Assembly (NCBI RefSeq): GCF_024323335.1
Contig: NC_066579.1
Span: 353,221,400-353,285,399 of the forward strand
Origin: Lathyrus oleraceus
Lineage: Eukaryota > Streptophyta > Magnoliopsida > Fabales > Fabaceae
Direction of reading: 5' to 3'
Length of the DNA: 64,000 nucleotides
Below the pieces are notes generated by a model that was given only the letters and a program-made list of their open reading frames with translations, made no database searches and was not told the DNA's origin. Below are positions 1 to 13,510 of this stretch, piece after piece. The position numbers were made by a program, and so were the translations under genes. How positions within the stretch are numbered: the stretch's first letter is position 1; each line of letters starts with the position of its first letter.

Positions 1-235
1 TCAACAACTGATCATTATCAGTTTGAGTTGACATTTTTCTGGCATACATAACAAGATGGCTTAGTGGGCAGGTATTCCCTTTATAATTTTCAAAGTCTTG
101 GACCTTGAATTTCACCGGTATATTAACATTAGGGACCAAGCAGAGTTCAACAGCACTCTTCCCAAACAAGTCTTTCCATCTCAGAGTCTTCAACTTTTTG
201 CACAGCTCGAGGAATTGATCTTTTATTTCGTCCAT
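1..235 (-). CDS. gag: Ogre gag, N-terminal 78 codons (cut by window edge)
   Basis: An open minus-strand frame starts at an ATG at 235 and runs off the left edge without a stop. The peptide carries the stretch FKVQDFENYKGNTCPLSHL followed by MYARKMST and a DNDQLL run. I recognise this as the start of the capsid region of legume Ogre/Tat Gag. It follows ORF1 by about 45 bases, as expected for Ogre gene order (ORF1, then gag-pro-pol). The rest of the domain lies outside the window, so intactness cannot be judged. The upstream ORF1 is dead, so this copy is probably dead too (inference). Confidence 0.65.
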   Translation of the reverse strand, partial: MDEIKDQFLELCKKLKTLRWKDLFGKSAVELCLVPNVNIPVKFKVQDFENYKGNTCPLSHLVMYARKMSTQTDNDQLL

Positions 236-280
236 CTTCAGAAACCAAATTAAAAATACAAGAGAAATGAAAACATCATC

Positions 281-1786
281 CTAAGGATCCCTAGCAACTG
301 CATCAGATGATCTGGCTATGGGTGCATACTTCCTTCGGATGCATCGAATCTCGGACTCAAAGGAGGTCTTCATCTGAGCCTTTTCGAGGACTAGTTAATC
401 AACAATCTTCTTCTAAGCACCGGAAGGCTGAGGAATACTAGAGGGAGATAAAAAATTTGGCTCTCTCTGTCTCTTCATTGCTCGGTCTTTAAGAATCTTA
501 ATAAGTATATTCTTATCTTTCAACTCAAGCTGCAACTCTTCATGCTTTCGGCTCAAAGCATGGAACCGCTTTTCCCACAAATCTCTCTCTTGCTTCATCT
601 TGGCGAGTGCGTCTTACAGCTACTCTACATCTTGGTTAGGGATAGTTGATGGCTCAGTCACAACCATAGATATAGGTCTTTCACAAGTATATGACATCTT
701 CAGCTCCAAAGCTCTCTTCTTCACCCAAATAGTGTAAGCTTCCAAAGCTACACAGTTGCGTGGACCAAGCTCGGATCTTCGCTTCTTATGTACATTATGC
801 CAAGCATGCATCATCCTTTTCTTTAAATGTTGGGGATTTTTACCCTCTTGATAGAATAGACCCTCTAACTGAGTGTTATTAGGTTTATCTCTCAAGGGGA
901 ACCCAAGTTGACGACGGGCCAAAGGAGGTTTGTAGTTGATTCCTCCTTGTGTACCAATGAGATCACATTAGAGAACTCACCGCAACTGTCAATAATATCC
1001 AAGCCACTTAATGCAGAATCATACCAAACAATATCATCATTAGTGAGAGACATAAGTCTCTGGGACCACCGTAGAGATTGTTGGTTCTCCAAAAAAGTAG
1101 GCGTCTAAGGCAAGTGAGAAATAAACCACTTGTACAGAAGAGGAACACATCAAACAATAGTCCCACCACCTTTAGTATTCCTTAAATGCAAAGAGAAATA
1201 CATGTCACCCAACAGAGTAGGAATATGATTCCCAATTAAGAAGATTCTAATGGCGTTAACATCAACAAAATCGTCAATGTTAGGGAACAAAGCTAATACC
1301 AAAGATGATAAAAACAATGATGGCTTCAAAAGCATCCATACTACCGGCTTGAGAAAAGACAGTAGCCCTACCAATGAGAAACTTAGAAGTCAGTCCAAGA
1401 ATTCCTCCTTTCTTCACCAAATGAGCATCAACCTCAGATTTCTTCAGATGAAGAGCTTCAACTATGACATGAGATCTGGAAATCTCCTCCAATCCACTGA
1501 AAGGTACCTTGTCAGATGTGGGCATACCCAAGAGATGGGCATACTCCTCCAACGTGGGAACAAGCTGATAATCTGGAAAAGTGAAGAACCGGTAGAGAGG
1601 GTCATAAAACTAAACCAAAACACTCAGAAGTCCTTCAACCATATTAGCAGATAATATAGACAAAAGCTTCCCATGACGTTGCTTGAAGTCCAAGTAATCT
1701 AATACAAAAGATGAAAACTTCCTTAGATCTTTCAAATCAGGACATCTGAAACTGTACTTCTTAATGTTCCTTCGTCCACAATCCAT
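281..1786 (-). pseudogene. Ogre ORF1 (DUF7745-type protein), decayed
   Basis: ORF1 is the Ogre-specific reading frame of unknown function upstream of gag. Read from an ATG at 1786 to a TAG at 281 it spans exactly 502 codons, but it is broken. The first frame covers about 1786-1280 with an in-frame stop near 1612. The reading then shifts to a second frame (about 1374-892) and returns to the first at about 922. Further stops sit near 610-620 and 413. Family-typical stretches include PTLEEYAHLLGMPTSDKVPF, KKGGILGLTSKFLIGRA, GSMDAFEAI, NIDDFVDVNAIRIFLIGNH and a C-terminal charged coiled-coil (413-598). The family call is by recall of legume DUF7745 proteins; no catalytic residues are known. Confidence 0.7.
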
Positions 1787-2239
1787 GGTCTGAAAATATT
1801 TACGAATAAGACCTTAGTTTACTTGAAATTTATTTTTTGTGCTGAATGTCATGATGCACATGTATGCATGAATGCAACAATCACACACAAGGCAAACACA
1901 AACAAAGGTCAAGGGATAGATCAAGTCATTATCAAGGTCAATCATCCATTTTGGTGGATTATGGTTTTCACCTTATCAACACCCAAGTTCCATTGATATT
2001 GACAATACTTGATCGGATCAACCAAGAATCAAAGGGTTTATTGTGACTCACGAGCATGGAGTTGGGTTAAGAACCATCCCAAAGGAGTGTACTAAGGATA
2101 AAAACATGCAGATCATGTTCTACAAAAGTTCCCAGAGTCTTAATCCCATCTATCAGATATTATAGGTTAGGATGACCGACTCATTAACCCATAATATTCT
2201 CAAGAGAAACTCGTCTGAGTGTAGTATCGTGTAACAACT
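1787..2239 (-). other. Ogre leader, ORF1-proximal part
   Basis: This is non-coding DNA between the ORF1 start and the solo LTR. It belongs to the leader of the minus-strand host Ogre, which continues on the other side of the solo LTR at 6979-7373. No gene was seen. It ends in CAACT, the left target duplication of the solo LTR. Confidence 0.55.
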
Positions 2240-5200
2240 TGTAAGACCCCAGTTTTGACCCTAAGATCCCTCATGTTATCTCATCATCTGCATTGGCTTT
2301 GGGATCACACCTTGGCATCCTCCTTACCCCCTCATTTGTTGGGTTTTCATTGGGAGAGATCACCAAGCATATTTGATTGTATCATAATTTATTTTTCATT
2401 ATTTACTAACCAAAATTCCAAAAATATGTCTATGTATAGTTTAACTCTTTTGTAGGTAGTGTGTGTTCTCATCTATGCCCCATCAAGCTCATATCTAGGG
2501 CTTGAGACCCTCAATGCAAGGGTGCCAATAAAGAAATGGCTCTATACATCATATATGGATCCCCATGGTCTTCACATATCATTTTGATCAAGAATTCATC
2601 AAGAGTTTGAACCTTGTTGGCCTTGGAAACCCTAATTCATCTAGGTATCTTGTGTGACTTCCTCAGCAAGTTTCTTCAACATGGGATCAAATATTTAAAA
2701 GGATACTTCATATTACATCATCTTACACATATATAATCCTCCATTAGTCATAAAAATCAAGAGAATGTCAAGCTAGCAAGATGGTTCATGGTGGTTGACC
2801 AGAGAAAGTCAACTAGTCAAAACTGGGGTTCCCTAGACCCTATCTCCTCCAATTTTTGTCATATGTAAATGATTCCAAGATTAACGTTACTCAAAATTAC
2901 ATTCCAAACAACTTTCTTGTTTAACTCAAGAGCTAGTTTTGCATGGAAAGTCATCTTTTATGGTGAAAGATTATAGGTCATTTTGTGTGAACCCTAGTTA
3001 GGAGGTCAACTTCCCAATATCATAACTTGCTCAATTTTTATGAGATGAAATCCATTCAAATTCCATGATCAAATTCAATATGTTTTATTCAACTTGTATA
3101 TTTGTAGTAAGTTCAAACTCAACTTTCAAATGCATGTTCCAAGAGAAAACATTATAGGTCATTTTGGGCCATTACCATTGAACAAGTGATTTTCCTCAAC
3201 TTCTAAAATGCATAACTCCTTCATGTCAAATCCAAATGAGGTCAAATTGGTGACCAAATTTAATAGGATTGAAAGAGATATAACTTTTATGAAGGAAGTT
3301 TTTCCATTTGAAGTCCATAACAAAAGTTTTTCAAGGTGGAAGAAATGAACATATGACTTGGTACTTAGAAAATTTTCAATTATGTTTGATTTTCCAAACT
3401 TCCACCTTAAAATTCATCATGATCCAAGCTTCAAATGGAAAAGTGTTCAACATTAAAGTTGTTCCCCTTGATCTCATATTTCGAAAAAGTCCAATGTCAT
3501 CTTATTTGGATCAATATTGAAGGACTTGTGCATGGGTTCAACGTATGGTACCATTTGGAAGGATTTCATGATCAAACTCATTTCAACATTGCATGGCTTA
3601 ATGCATTGCTTTCAGCATGACCTATGCATGATTTTGGACCTTTTCAAATGATTATTTGGGCTTTACACACGCCCATGCTAGATCATGAAAGAAGTTGCTA
3701 AATTTGGATTTGAAATGGAAGTGTGCAAAGAGCATGTGATAACCCTATAAATACAAGTACAATGTGATCAGAACTTCATGAACACCTTGCCCAAGCTTTT
3801 CCAGAGCAATCCAAACACTCCATTCCATAAAATTATTGAAGATTTCATTTGAAAACGAGCTTGAACTTCATCTTCTGTTTGGAAGTTCAAAATCCAAGAA
3901 GTCATTGCCCTTTTCATCTCAATTGGTCACTGCAAGCAAGAGGAAGAGAAAGCAAGCAAATCCAGATCAAGATCAAGTAAAACTGAAGCAACTCGAAGGT
4001 GATTTTTTAGAAACTTCATCTCTTCGATTCTCTCTCAATTCTTCACAATTCTTTGTGATTTTTGGTTGGCTGAAGTCCTACCGATGTAGGCAACAAGATT
4101 GAGTTGCTTTGAGGTCAAATCGAAGCAACTCAGATGATGAACCTTAAATTTCAAATCCATGTATCTTTCAATATACTTGGAATTGGAAAAAGTGGAGGTC
4201 AGATCGTGCTCATGAGCATTTTTTCTTTAAATTAGTGTATTCATTTTCCATTTTTCATGAAGTTTTGGTTGGACCAGACCGGTGGTCCTCACCATAGAAG
4301 ATGATCGGAGCTAGGGCTCCGATGGTATCTAGAATTGTCCAGACCATCTAATCTTGGTTCCACGTTTTAATAAGGGCCCTTGCTTTTGAATACCATGCGT
4401 GTACACGCATTGACTAAAGCGTTTGGTGGAAGCGTGTGCTTGGCCATCAGATCTGCCACCTCAATTAATGAGGGAGATCTGATGGCCATTGTTTTTTTGA
4501 ATTTCTTTTTAATTTCTGATTTTATGTTTAATCCATTTATTTTGTTTAATTCATATTAAATTCATTTTTAATCCAAAAAATATGGGTACTTTCACCAAAA
4601 ATCTTTAAATATTTTCCTCTTTCATTTTCTGAATTAAAATTATTTTTTGGATTAACTTTGATATTTTTCATGAATTAATTGTTTTTGTGCATATTTTTAA
4701 TTGTTTAAAAATACTTCTGACTTTTCAAAAATCATGAAATTTTTTGTCTAAGGTACTTTGACCTTTATTAACCTAGGATAAATCTCTTGGCCATTTATTT
4801 GGTGTTTTGAAGAGATTTTAGGTTTTGGCCAATTTAAATTGAATTTAAATACATTTTTAATTTGATTTTTAATTGATTAATTGTGTAAAAATCATGTTGA
4901 GATATTGTCATGGTCTGGTGATGTTTGGTTATTTATTTGGGCCTTGGTCAAGGTTGATTTGACTTTTATTGGATTAAAATCATTGGATTTAAGGGATTGA
5001 TGAAATGTACATTTCATCTCCCAAAATGAATGGATGATTTTAATTTGATAAAATTCCTTCCATGACCAATTTGTGTTTCTCTTATCTCCCCTCCCCTTTC
5101 ATCTTCATCCCCATTCTTTTCCATTCCTTTCATTGATCAATGAAGTCTCAATATCCTAAGGCTAATTAGTTCATCAATGACTTTGTGTCAGATGAACCAA

Positions 5201-6978
5201 TACAAGTATGGATGAGATAGCTCCACCCCTTTTGATCTTTTCTTTTAGTGTGTGGTGTGTTTTAGGAGTTTGGTCCATTATACCAAATCTATAACATGCA
5301 TTAACACCTAAATTTTTATTTACCGACCTCAAATAGTTGTGACTTCTATTTAAGTCCAATTACGATTGCTTAACATATAGCTAAATTATGACCCTAAAGG
5401 CATAACATTCTTGTAAGTGGGATTGTAAGTCTCCCATTTTTCATGGTATTGTGTGAAAACTTGGACTTTTTTCCTTCCTATGGAAGATGTCTTGGTTCAA
5501 GGATCCATGCTTATGAATAGAGGTTTGAGTGTTCTCCAAAGAATGACTTAATCAATTAAAAAGAAAAACCAACTAACATCTAATTAACTTTTACTAACAC
5601 TAACTATTGTTAACTTTGCTTTACTTTCAAGTCATTTACTTTATGCAATTTAATTTCAAGTCATTTATCATTCATTCCCATTTTCATTCAATTAAACTTG
5701 TTTATGTTTATGATTTGAGCCAAATATTATGATTGTATATATTTGTATATCTTGTTTGTGTTTGTGGTCTTACGACCTTAAAATACTAAATAAACAACAA
5801 AAACCCCTAAAAAATGTTTGTGTGGACTGTTGAGTTTGATCTGAACTTTTGGACGTATGATTAGGCAACATTCCTTATGCAAAAGGATTTGGCCAATGCC
5901 AACATTTTGAGACCAAGTTATTGTGATTTGAGCTTTCATCTTAAGCAAGTATTGGGATCTATTTGAACTTATCTTATATTTGGTCTTGATGCAACTGTTA
6001 TTTTGATCTTGTGCCTAATGTCTTATTATGAGTTGATCAAGGAGTATTTCATCTGATACATAAGAAGACAAAAGAAGACTTCTACCTATGGATTTTCTTG
6101 CTTGGATGTGGCCATCTTTATTTGATGCCTTGATCTTCATGATGTTTGATATTGCTAATCGCTTGTTGATTATTACTTGATTCAAAGTCCAAAGGGAAAG
6201 TGGGTTTTCTATAGGACATTCTTGTCTACTGGATTGCATCCCATTGGTCAGATCTTTTCAACCCTTAACTTTTAAATTTGTGCTTAGGGTTGCCTCTTCA
6301 TCTTCTCCCACTTCTTAAATTTAAAAATCTCTCCCCCCTTTCAAAAGCTTTCTTTGCTTGTGATTTCAAACTTAGACATGTTTCAAGTTAGAAACTTTGG
6401 CCTTATGCCAATGAATTTTCAAACTTTTTCATAAATCAAATTTATAAATAAATCTAATCATATTGACTTAAAATTTCAAAAGACAAAAAGAACTAACACT
6501 CATTCAAACATTTAGGCCCTTTTGTGCCTCTTTTCATTTAAATTTTGTTAAAAGCAATTCACTCATTTTGAAATTGTTACCACGAGCTATAAGATTTTGA
6601 TCCCTCATTTTTATGTTGGTACGTAGGCATAGGACCGAAGGTCTTGTCAAATACAAAAATATAATCAATGAATTCTTTTCTCATCCCCACACTCTATTTT
6701 CACCAAACATCATTTTTATACCAAATACACATACACACATAAAAAAGGGCTCCCTAGGAGTATCTAGGACACTTTGAGTGCTAACACCTTCCCTCTGTGT
6801 AACCAACCCCCTTACTTGTAATCTCTGACATTTTATTAGTTTTGATTTGAAAACTTCTTATCTTTGGGTTGTTTGTACTTTTCCCTTTCCTTTGGAAACA
6901 ATAAAAGCGTTGTGGAAACTCTGGTTTTATTGACGTCAAGTTTATCCATAGCTTGATGGTCATGAACTTACCGATACA
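2240..6978 (+). mobile_element. Solo Ogre LTR, plus strand
   Basis: This 4739-bp unit begins TGTAAGACCCCAGTTTTGAC and ends CTTACCGATACA. It is flanked by CAACT (2235-2239) and CAATT (6979-6983), a target duplication with one substitution. It is full length, no internal region follows either end, and both flanks are leader of the minus-strand Ogre. That is the expected product of recombination between the two LTRs of an inserted Ogre. It matches the LTRs at 7401-11579 (inverted), 11580-13510 and 41013-53009. Near 6880-6900 the usual GGCGACTCTGG reads as GGAAACTCTGG, a mark of age. Confidence 0.85.
4442..4487. repeat. Hairpin in Ogre LTR
   Basis: Perfect 13-bp inverted arms (GGCCATCAGATCT at 4442-4454 and AGATCTGATGGCC at 4475-4487) enclose a second short inverted pair CCTCA/TGAGG. 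The same arms are perfect in the inverted LTR at 9953-9998, but decayed in the LTR at about 50503-50545 (GATTAGATGGTCC). The hairpin is absent from the 5' LTR remnant at 11580-13510, which has a deletion there. Confidence 0.8.
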
Positions 6979-7373
6979 CAATTGTTATCAAGTTTACACT
7001 TGAACAGTCTCTGCACTACGTCATTGAATATGCAAGTTGGGTTAAATGTTCTATGGTCCTCAGCTTCCCATACCCTAGATTTAGAGAAAGTAATGCATAT
7101 CCACAAATAACTTATGTGACATCAGTAACTCCAAAGAGGTCTCCACTGAGTAGATGGGTCTCATGCCAACTTGTTAAGTACTACTCCACACAAGTTGAAC
7201 ATGACTATACCATCCTCATATCTTAATTGCACTCAAGTTCGGGTTAAAACTTATCTCACCACTCAGAGATCACCAAGCATAATAGACAAATCATTTCACA
7301 CAAACAAAATATATAAACATCAAATATACAAATATATACAGATAAAAAGTAGGCTAAACCCACTAAGGACTAC
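6979..7373 (-). other. Ogre leader, PBS-proximal part
   Basis: Leader of the minus-strand host Ogre between its PBS and the solo LTR insertion. No gene was seen. Short AT-rich runs occur at 7310-7350. Confidence 0.55.
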
Positions 7374-7391
7374 TCCCCAGCAGAGTCGCCA
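7374..7391 (-). other. Primer binding site of host Ogre
   Basis: The minus strand reads TGGCGACTCTGCTGGGGA, the PBS typical of Ogre elements (complementary to a tRNA-Arg in the literature on the family). It sits nine bases inside the LTR end at 7401, on the side expected for a minus-strand element. Confidence 0.8.
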
Positions 7392-7400
7392 CTTAATTTT

Positions 7401-10400
7401 TGTAGCGGTAAATTCATGACCATAAAGCTATGGATAAACTTGACGTCAATAAAACCAGAGTCGCCACCGCGCTTTTATTGTTTCCAAAGGAAAATGGCAA
7501 AAGTACGAACAAAACCCAAAGATAAGAAGTTTTCAAATCAAAACTAATAAAATGCCAGAGATTACAGGTAAGGGGGTTGGTTACACAGAGGGAAGGTGTT
7601 AGCACCCAAAGTGTCCTAGGTACTCCTAGGGATCCCTTTTTATATGTGTATATGTTTTGGTATAAAACATGTTTGAGAAAAAAATGGAGTGTAGGGATGA
7701 GAAAAAAATTAATTGATTATATTTTGTGTTTGATAAGACCTTCAGTCTTGTGCCTACATACCAACATAAAAATGAGGGATCAAAACCTCGTAGTTTGTGG
7801 TGAAAATTTCAAATGAGTTGGTGAACTATTTTTAACAAAAGTTTAAGTAAAAGGGAATAAAAATCCAAATAGTTGAATGGGGTTGTTAGTTCTTTTTGTC
7901 TTTTGAAATTTAAGTCAATATGATTAAGTTTATTTACAAATTTGATTTAAGAAAGAGTTCGAAAAATTCAATGGTATAAGGCCAAAGTTTCTAACCATCA
8001 AGACATGTGTAAGTTCAAAATCACAAGCAAAGAAGGTTTTTTGAAAAGAGGGAGAGATTTTGAAATTTAAGAAGTGGGAGGAGATGAAGAGACTACCCTA
8101 AGCAAAAAATTAAAAGTTAAGGGTTGAAAAGATCTGACCAATGGGATGCAATCCAACAGATAAGAATGTCATATAGAAACCCATTTTCCCTTGGACTTTG
8201 ACCAAGCAATAATCAACAGGAAATAAGCAATATTCAGACATCATAAAGATCAAGGCATAAAATAAAGATACCATCATCCAAGCAAGCCTTCCAATAGTTA
8301 GCAATCTTCATTGTCTCCCCATATATCAAATGAAATATTCCTTGATCAACTCCAAACAAAACATCAGACAGAGATCATAGCAGAGTAACAATTAGGCACA
8401 AAGACAAAATAGAAAATGAACCCAAGGAAATCCAAAGTCTTGCATCAAATGAAGATCACTTGTTAAGATTAACTCAGTCTCAGATGTTGGCATTGGACAA
8501 GTCCTTTAGCATAGGGAAAGTTGCCTAATTCTAAGTCCAAAACTCAGATCAAATCCCAATAGTCTACCAGATGTTTTTTAGGGTTTTTGTTGTTATTAGA
8601 TGTTTTAAGGTCCTAAGACCATAAACAAAGTCAAAATGCACAAACAAATATATACAATCACAAGATATGGCTCAAGTGAGCAAAGTGAAAAGTTCTGAAT
8701 CATAAACAAATTGCATGAAATGAAAAATGGCAGATGAATGGTAAATGACTGAAATTTAAATAGCATAAAGCAAATGACTTGAAAGTAAAAGCATAGTTAA
8801 TAAAGGTTAGTCAATGGTTAGTCAAAATTTAGTGTTGAGTTTTAATTGATTAAGTCATTCTTTGGAGAACACTCAACCATTCATTCACAAGTATGGATCC
8901 TTGAACCAAGACATCTTCCAGGAGAAGGGCTCCAACTTTAATAATTCAACAAGTATGCCACTAGCTCTCATGAAAGGAAAAAAGGTCAAGTCTCCATACA
9001 ATGCCATGAAGAATGGGAGACTTATAATCTCACTTACTAGAATTCTATGCCTTGAGGGTCAAATTTAACTCTTTGTTAAGCAATCATAATTTGACTTATG
9101 TAGAAGTTACAACTATCTGAGATCGGGTAATCAAAATACAGGTGTTAATGCATGTTAGAGATTTGGTACAAAGAGCCAAACTTCTAAAACATACCATACA
9201 CTAAAAGAAAATGGGAGAGACCTATCTCAGTCATACTTGTATTGATTCATCTGACACAAGGTCATTGATGAATCAATTAGCCTTTAGACATTAGAGATTT
9301 CATTGGTCAAATAAGGGAATGGGAAAGAATAGGGATGAAGATGTAGAGGGAGGGGAAGATAGAAACACAAATTGATCATGGGAGGAATTTCATCAAATCA
9401 AAACCATCCAATTATTTTTGGAGATGAAATGTACATTTCCTCAATCCCCTAAATCCGATGGTTTTGATCCAACAAAAGTCAAATCAACCTTAACCAAGGC
9501 CCAAATAGATATTCAAAGTTCACAAGACCATAAAAATGGCTCAATATATCTTTCAAACATTTACTCAATTAAAAATCAATTTAAAAATGGATTAAAATTC
9601 ATTTAAATTTGGCCAAAACCTTAAATCCCTTCAAAACACCAAATAAATGGCCAAGGGATTTATCCTAGGTCAAACAAGGCCAAAGGTTCGTGGACAAAAA
9701 AATTCACTATTTTTAAAAAGTCAGAAGTATTTTTAAACAATTAAAAATATGCACAAAAACATTTAATTCATGAAAAATACCAAAGTTAATCCAAAAAATA
9801 ATTTTAATTCAGAGTATGGAAGAAAAATATGTTTAAAGATTTTTGGTGAAAGTCCCATATTTTTTGGATTAAAAATGAAATTAATATGAATTAAACAAAA
9901 TAAAGGGATGAAATAAAAAATCAGAAAATAAAAAGAAATTCGAAAAAACAAGGGCCATCAGATCTCCCTCATTAATTGAGGTGGCAGATCTGATGGCCAC
10001 GCGCTATAGTGCACCAAACACTTGAGTCAAACGCATAGTAATATGAGTCAAACAAAACAAGGGCCAGGATTAAAACGTGGATGTGAGATCAGATGGTTCA
10101 GGTCATGCCAACACACCACCGGAGCCCTAGCTCCGTTCATCTTCTCTACTGAACCTCACCGGACTGATCCACCCTCAACCAAATGAAAAATGCTCAGGAG
10201 CACGAATCTGACCTCCGTTTCTTCCAATTCCAAGTATATTAAAAGATACATGGATTTGAAATTTGAGGTTCATGATCTGAGTTGCTTCGATTTGACCTCA
10301 AAGCAACTCAATCTTGTTGCCTACATTGGTAGGACTTCAGCCATCCAAAAATCAAAGATAATGGTGAAGAATTGAGAGATAATCGAAGAGAGAAAGTTTG

Positions 10401-11579
10401 GCAAGTTTCACCTTCTGTTTGCAGTGATGGAGCTCTATCTGGATCTCAATTTGCTTGCGCTTGCTTCCACTTGATTGCAGGAGGTGAATTGAGAGTTCAA
10501 ATGGCTTGAATTCTTGGAGTTTCACCTTCAAAACAGAAGTGAAATTGAAACACGATTTTTAATTGAAAACCTTCAAGTTTATCCTCTAATGGTGATGGAA
10601 AGGTTGCAGGAGCAAAGCTTGGGCAATGTGTCTCTAATTCTGAGCAGGAGGCAATGTATTTATAGGCTTCGCAATTGATTTTCACACACTTTCATCCAAA
10701 TGCCAAAAATAGCAATTAAAGTGTGCATGCTTGCATGAGTGTGTGATAGGCCCATGGAATGATGTCAAAAGGTCCAAAGATGATCATGAGTGATGCTCAA
10801 AGTGTAACATGAAGCCATGCATTTGAAATTGAGAAGTAGTCATGAGATTCATCCAAATGGAACCATGAAGAGTAACCATGCGCAAGTCATTCAAACCTTG
10901 TCCAAATGAAGTGATTTTTGGACTTTTTGGAAAGGCGAGATCAAGGGGAACAAATTTCATGTTGAACACTTTTCCATTTGAAGCCTGGATCATGATCAAA
11001 TTTGAAGTGGAAGTTTGGAAATCAAACATAATTGAAATTTTTCTAAGTCCCAAGTCAAATGTTCACTTTTTCCACCTTGAATAAGTTTTGCTATGAGCTT
11101 CAAATGTAAAAAGTTCCTTCATCAAAGTTGTATCCCTTTCAACCCTATTAAATTTTCTCACAAATTTTACCTCATTTGAATTTGGAATGAAGGAGTTATG
11201 AATTTTAGAAGTTGAGGAAAATTGCTTGTTCAATGGTAATGGCCCAAAATGACCTATAATCTTTCCTCTTGGCATATGCCCTTGCAAGTTGAATTTGACA
11301 TTTATCAAAGAATAAAAGTTATAGAGGACACCTTTAAATTGATCATGACACTTGGATGGAATTAATAAAATAATAGTTGAGCAAGTTATGGTCCTTGGAA
11401 GTTGACCTCCTAACTAGGGCACAGACAAAATGACCTATAAGCTTTCACCATAAAAAATGACTTTCCAAGCAAAACTAGCTCTTGACCTCAACATGAAAGT
11501 TATTTGGAATGTCATGAGGACTAAATTTTATATTGTAATCATTTTCATATGACAAAAATTGTAGGAGATAGGGTCTAGG
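7401..11579 (-). repeat. 5' LTR of host Ogre, inner part (3' end of LTR)
   Basis: Inverted copy of the Ogre LTR. It starts (plus strand) TGTAGCGGTAAATTCATGAC and runs backward through the same landmarks as the solo LTR, including the 13-bp-arm hairpin at 9953-9998. It stops abruptly at GGGTCTAGG where the plus-strand Ogre begins at 11580, and resumes at 53010 in the matching position. CTAGG (11575-11579) is the left target duplication of that insertion. Confidence 0.85.
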
Positions 11580-13510
11580 TGTAAGACCCTAATTTTGTCC
11601 CTAAGATCCCTCATGTTATTCTCATATATGCATTAGCATTGGGATCATTTGAACACTTTTTACATTTGAATTGAGAGATATCACCAAGCACATTTTATTG
11701 TGTCATACTTAATTTTTATTTATTTACTAACCAAAATAGCAAAAATATGTCAATGTATAGTTTGTTGCTTTTGTAGGTAGTGTGTATGCTCACCTATACT
11801 CTAGCAAGCTCATATCTAGGGTTTAAGACCCTCAATGCAAGGAGCTCAATGAAGAATTGGTTTAAATTGGATCTAAGTGTAATATATTGATCCCCACGAT
11901 CTTCACATGTTGTTTTGATCAAGAAATCATCAAGAGTTTGGAGTTTGTTTGCCTTGGAAACCCTAATTCATTTAGGTATCTTGTGTGACTTCTTCAACAC
12001 ATTTCTTCAATAATTGATCAAATATTTTTTCGAAGGATACTTCATATAACATCATCTTATGCATATATTATCCTCCATGAGTCCTAAAAGTCAAGAGAAT
12101 GTTAAGCTAGCAAGTTGGTTCATGGTGGTTGACCAGAGAGAGTCAACTAGTCAAAACTGGGGTTCCCTAGACCCTATCTCCTACAATTTATGTCATATGA
12201 AACTGATACCAAGAGAACGGTTACTGTAAATGACATTATAAACAACTTTCATGTTGAGGTCTAAAGCTGATTTTGCTTGGAAAGTGATTTTTTATGGTAA
12301 AAGATTATAGGTCATTTTGTCTAAACCCTAGTTTGGAGGTCAACTTCCCAAGACCATAACTTGCTCAATTTTTATGATATGAAAGACATTAAAATTTAAT
12401 GATCAATTTTAAGATGTCTACTTCAATGTTTATGTTTGGAGGAAGTGCAAATTCAACTTGAAAATGCATGTGCCAAGAGGAAACATTATAGGTCATTTTG
12501 GACCAATACCATTGAACAAGTGATTTTCCTCAACTTCTAAAATGCATAACTGCTTCATACCAAATCCAAATGAGATCACATTTGTGACCAAATTTAAGAG
12601 CTTTGAAATAGCTACAACTTTTATGAAGGACTTTTTCTCATTTGAAGTCCATAGAAAAAGTTATTTAAGGTGGAAGAAGTGAACATTTGACTTGGGACTT
12701 AGAAATTTTTCAAATATGTTTGATTTCCCAAACTTCCACCTCAAAATTCATCATGATCCAAGCTTCAAATGAAAATGTGTTCAACATGAAAGTTGTTCCC
12801 CTTGATCTCACCTTTCCCAAACATCCAAGATCATTTCATTTAGACTAAAATTGAAGGACTTGCGCATGGCTTCATTATGGGAAGTGTTTTGGCAAGTTTG
12901 AACTTCACAAGATCATTTCCATTTGCATGCTTGCACGTGATGGTTTCAACAGACTTTGTACATGATTTGGAATTGGATTGCATCACTCTTGAGGCCCAAA
13001 TGATTTCCCATGCACTGATGCAAGGAAGTTTCTAATTTTGTCCAATTTTCAAGTGGTGCAAATATCAAACACATTGCCTTTTTAAACAAGCTTAAGGCTT
13101 CAGATTCATGATCAAGTCCTTGCCCAAGCTTTGCCATACCATTGCAAACCCTCACTACCCTAGAATTTTTTGAGATTTCTCTTAAAATCGAGCTTGAACT
13201 TCACCATCTGTTTGGAAGTTCAAACTCCAGAAATTCACTTCTATTTTCATTCCATTGGGTTGATGATAAATTGTGTTGAGCAATTTTTATTGACTTGTGA
13301 AGTTTGACTATGTGTTTAGGTCTTGGGCAAGGTTAATTTGACTTTTGTTGGATTAAAATCATTAGATTTAGGGGATTGATGAAATGTACATTTCATCTCC
13401 GAAAATGAATGAATAATTTTAATTTGATAAAACTCCTCCCATGACCAATTTTTGTTTGTCTCATCTCCCCTCCCTATTCACCTTCAATCCCTTTCTATCC
13501 CAATCCTCTT
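11580..13510 (+). repeat. 5' LTR remnant of second Ogre, first part
   Basis: Colinear with the 3' LTR start at 41013. At about 13262, after CATTCCATTGG, it jumps to sequence that in the 3' LTR lies near 50930 (AAATTGTGTTGAGC). That is an internal deletion of roughly 0.95 kb of LTR. It is interrupted at 13511 by the gag-only element and continues at 36991. Confidence 0.8.
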
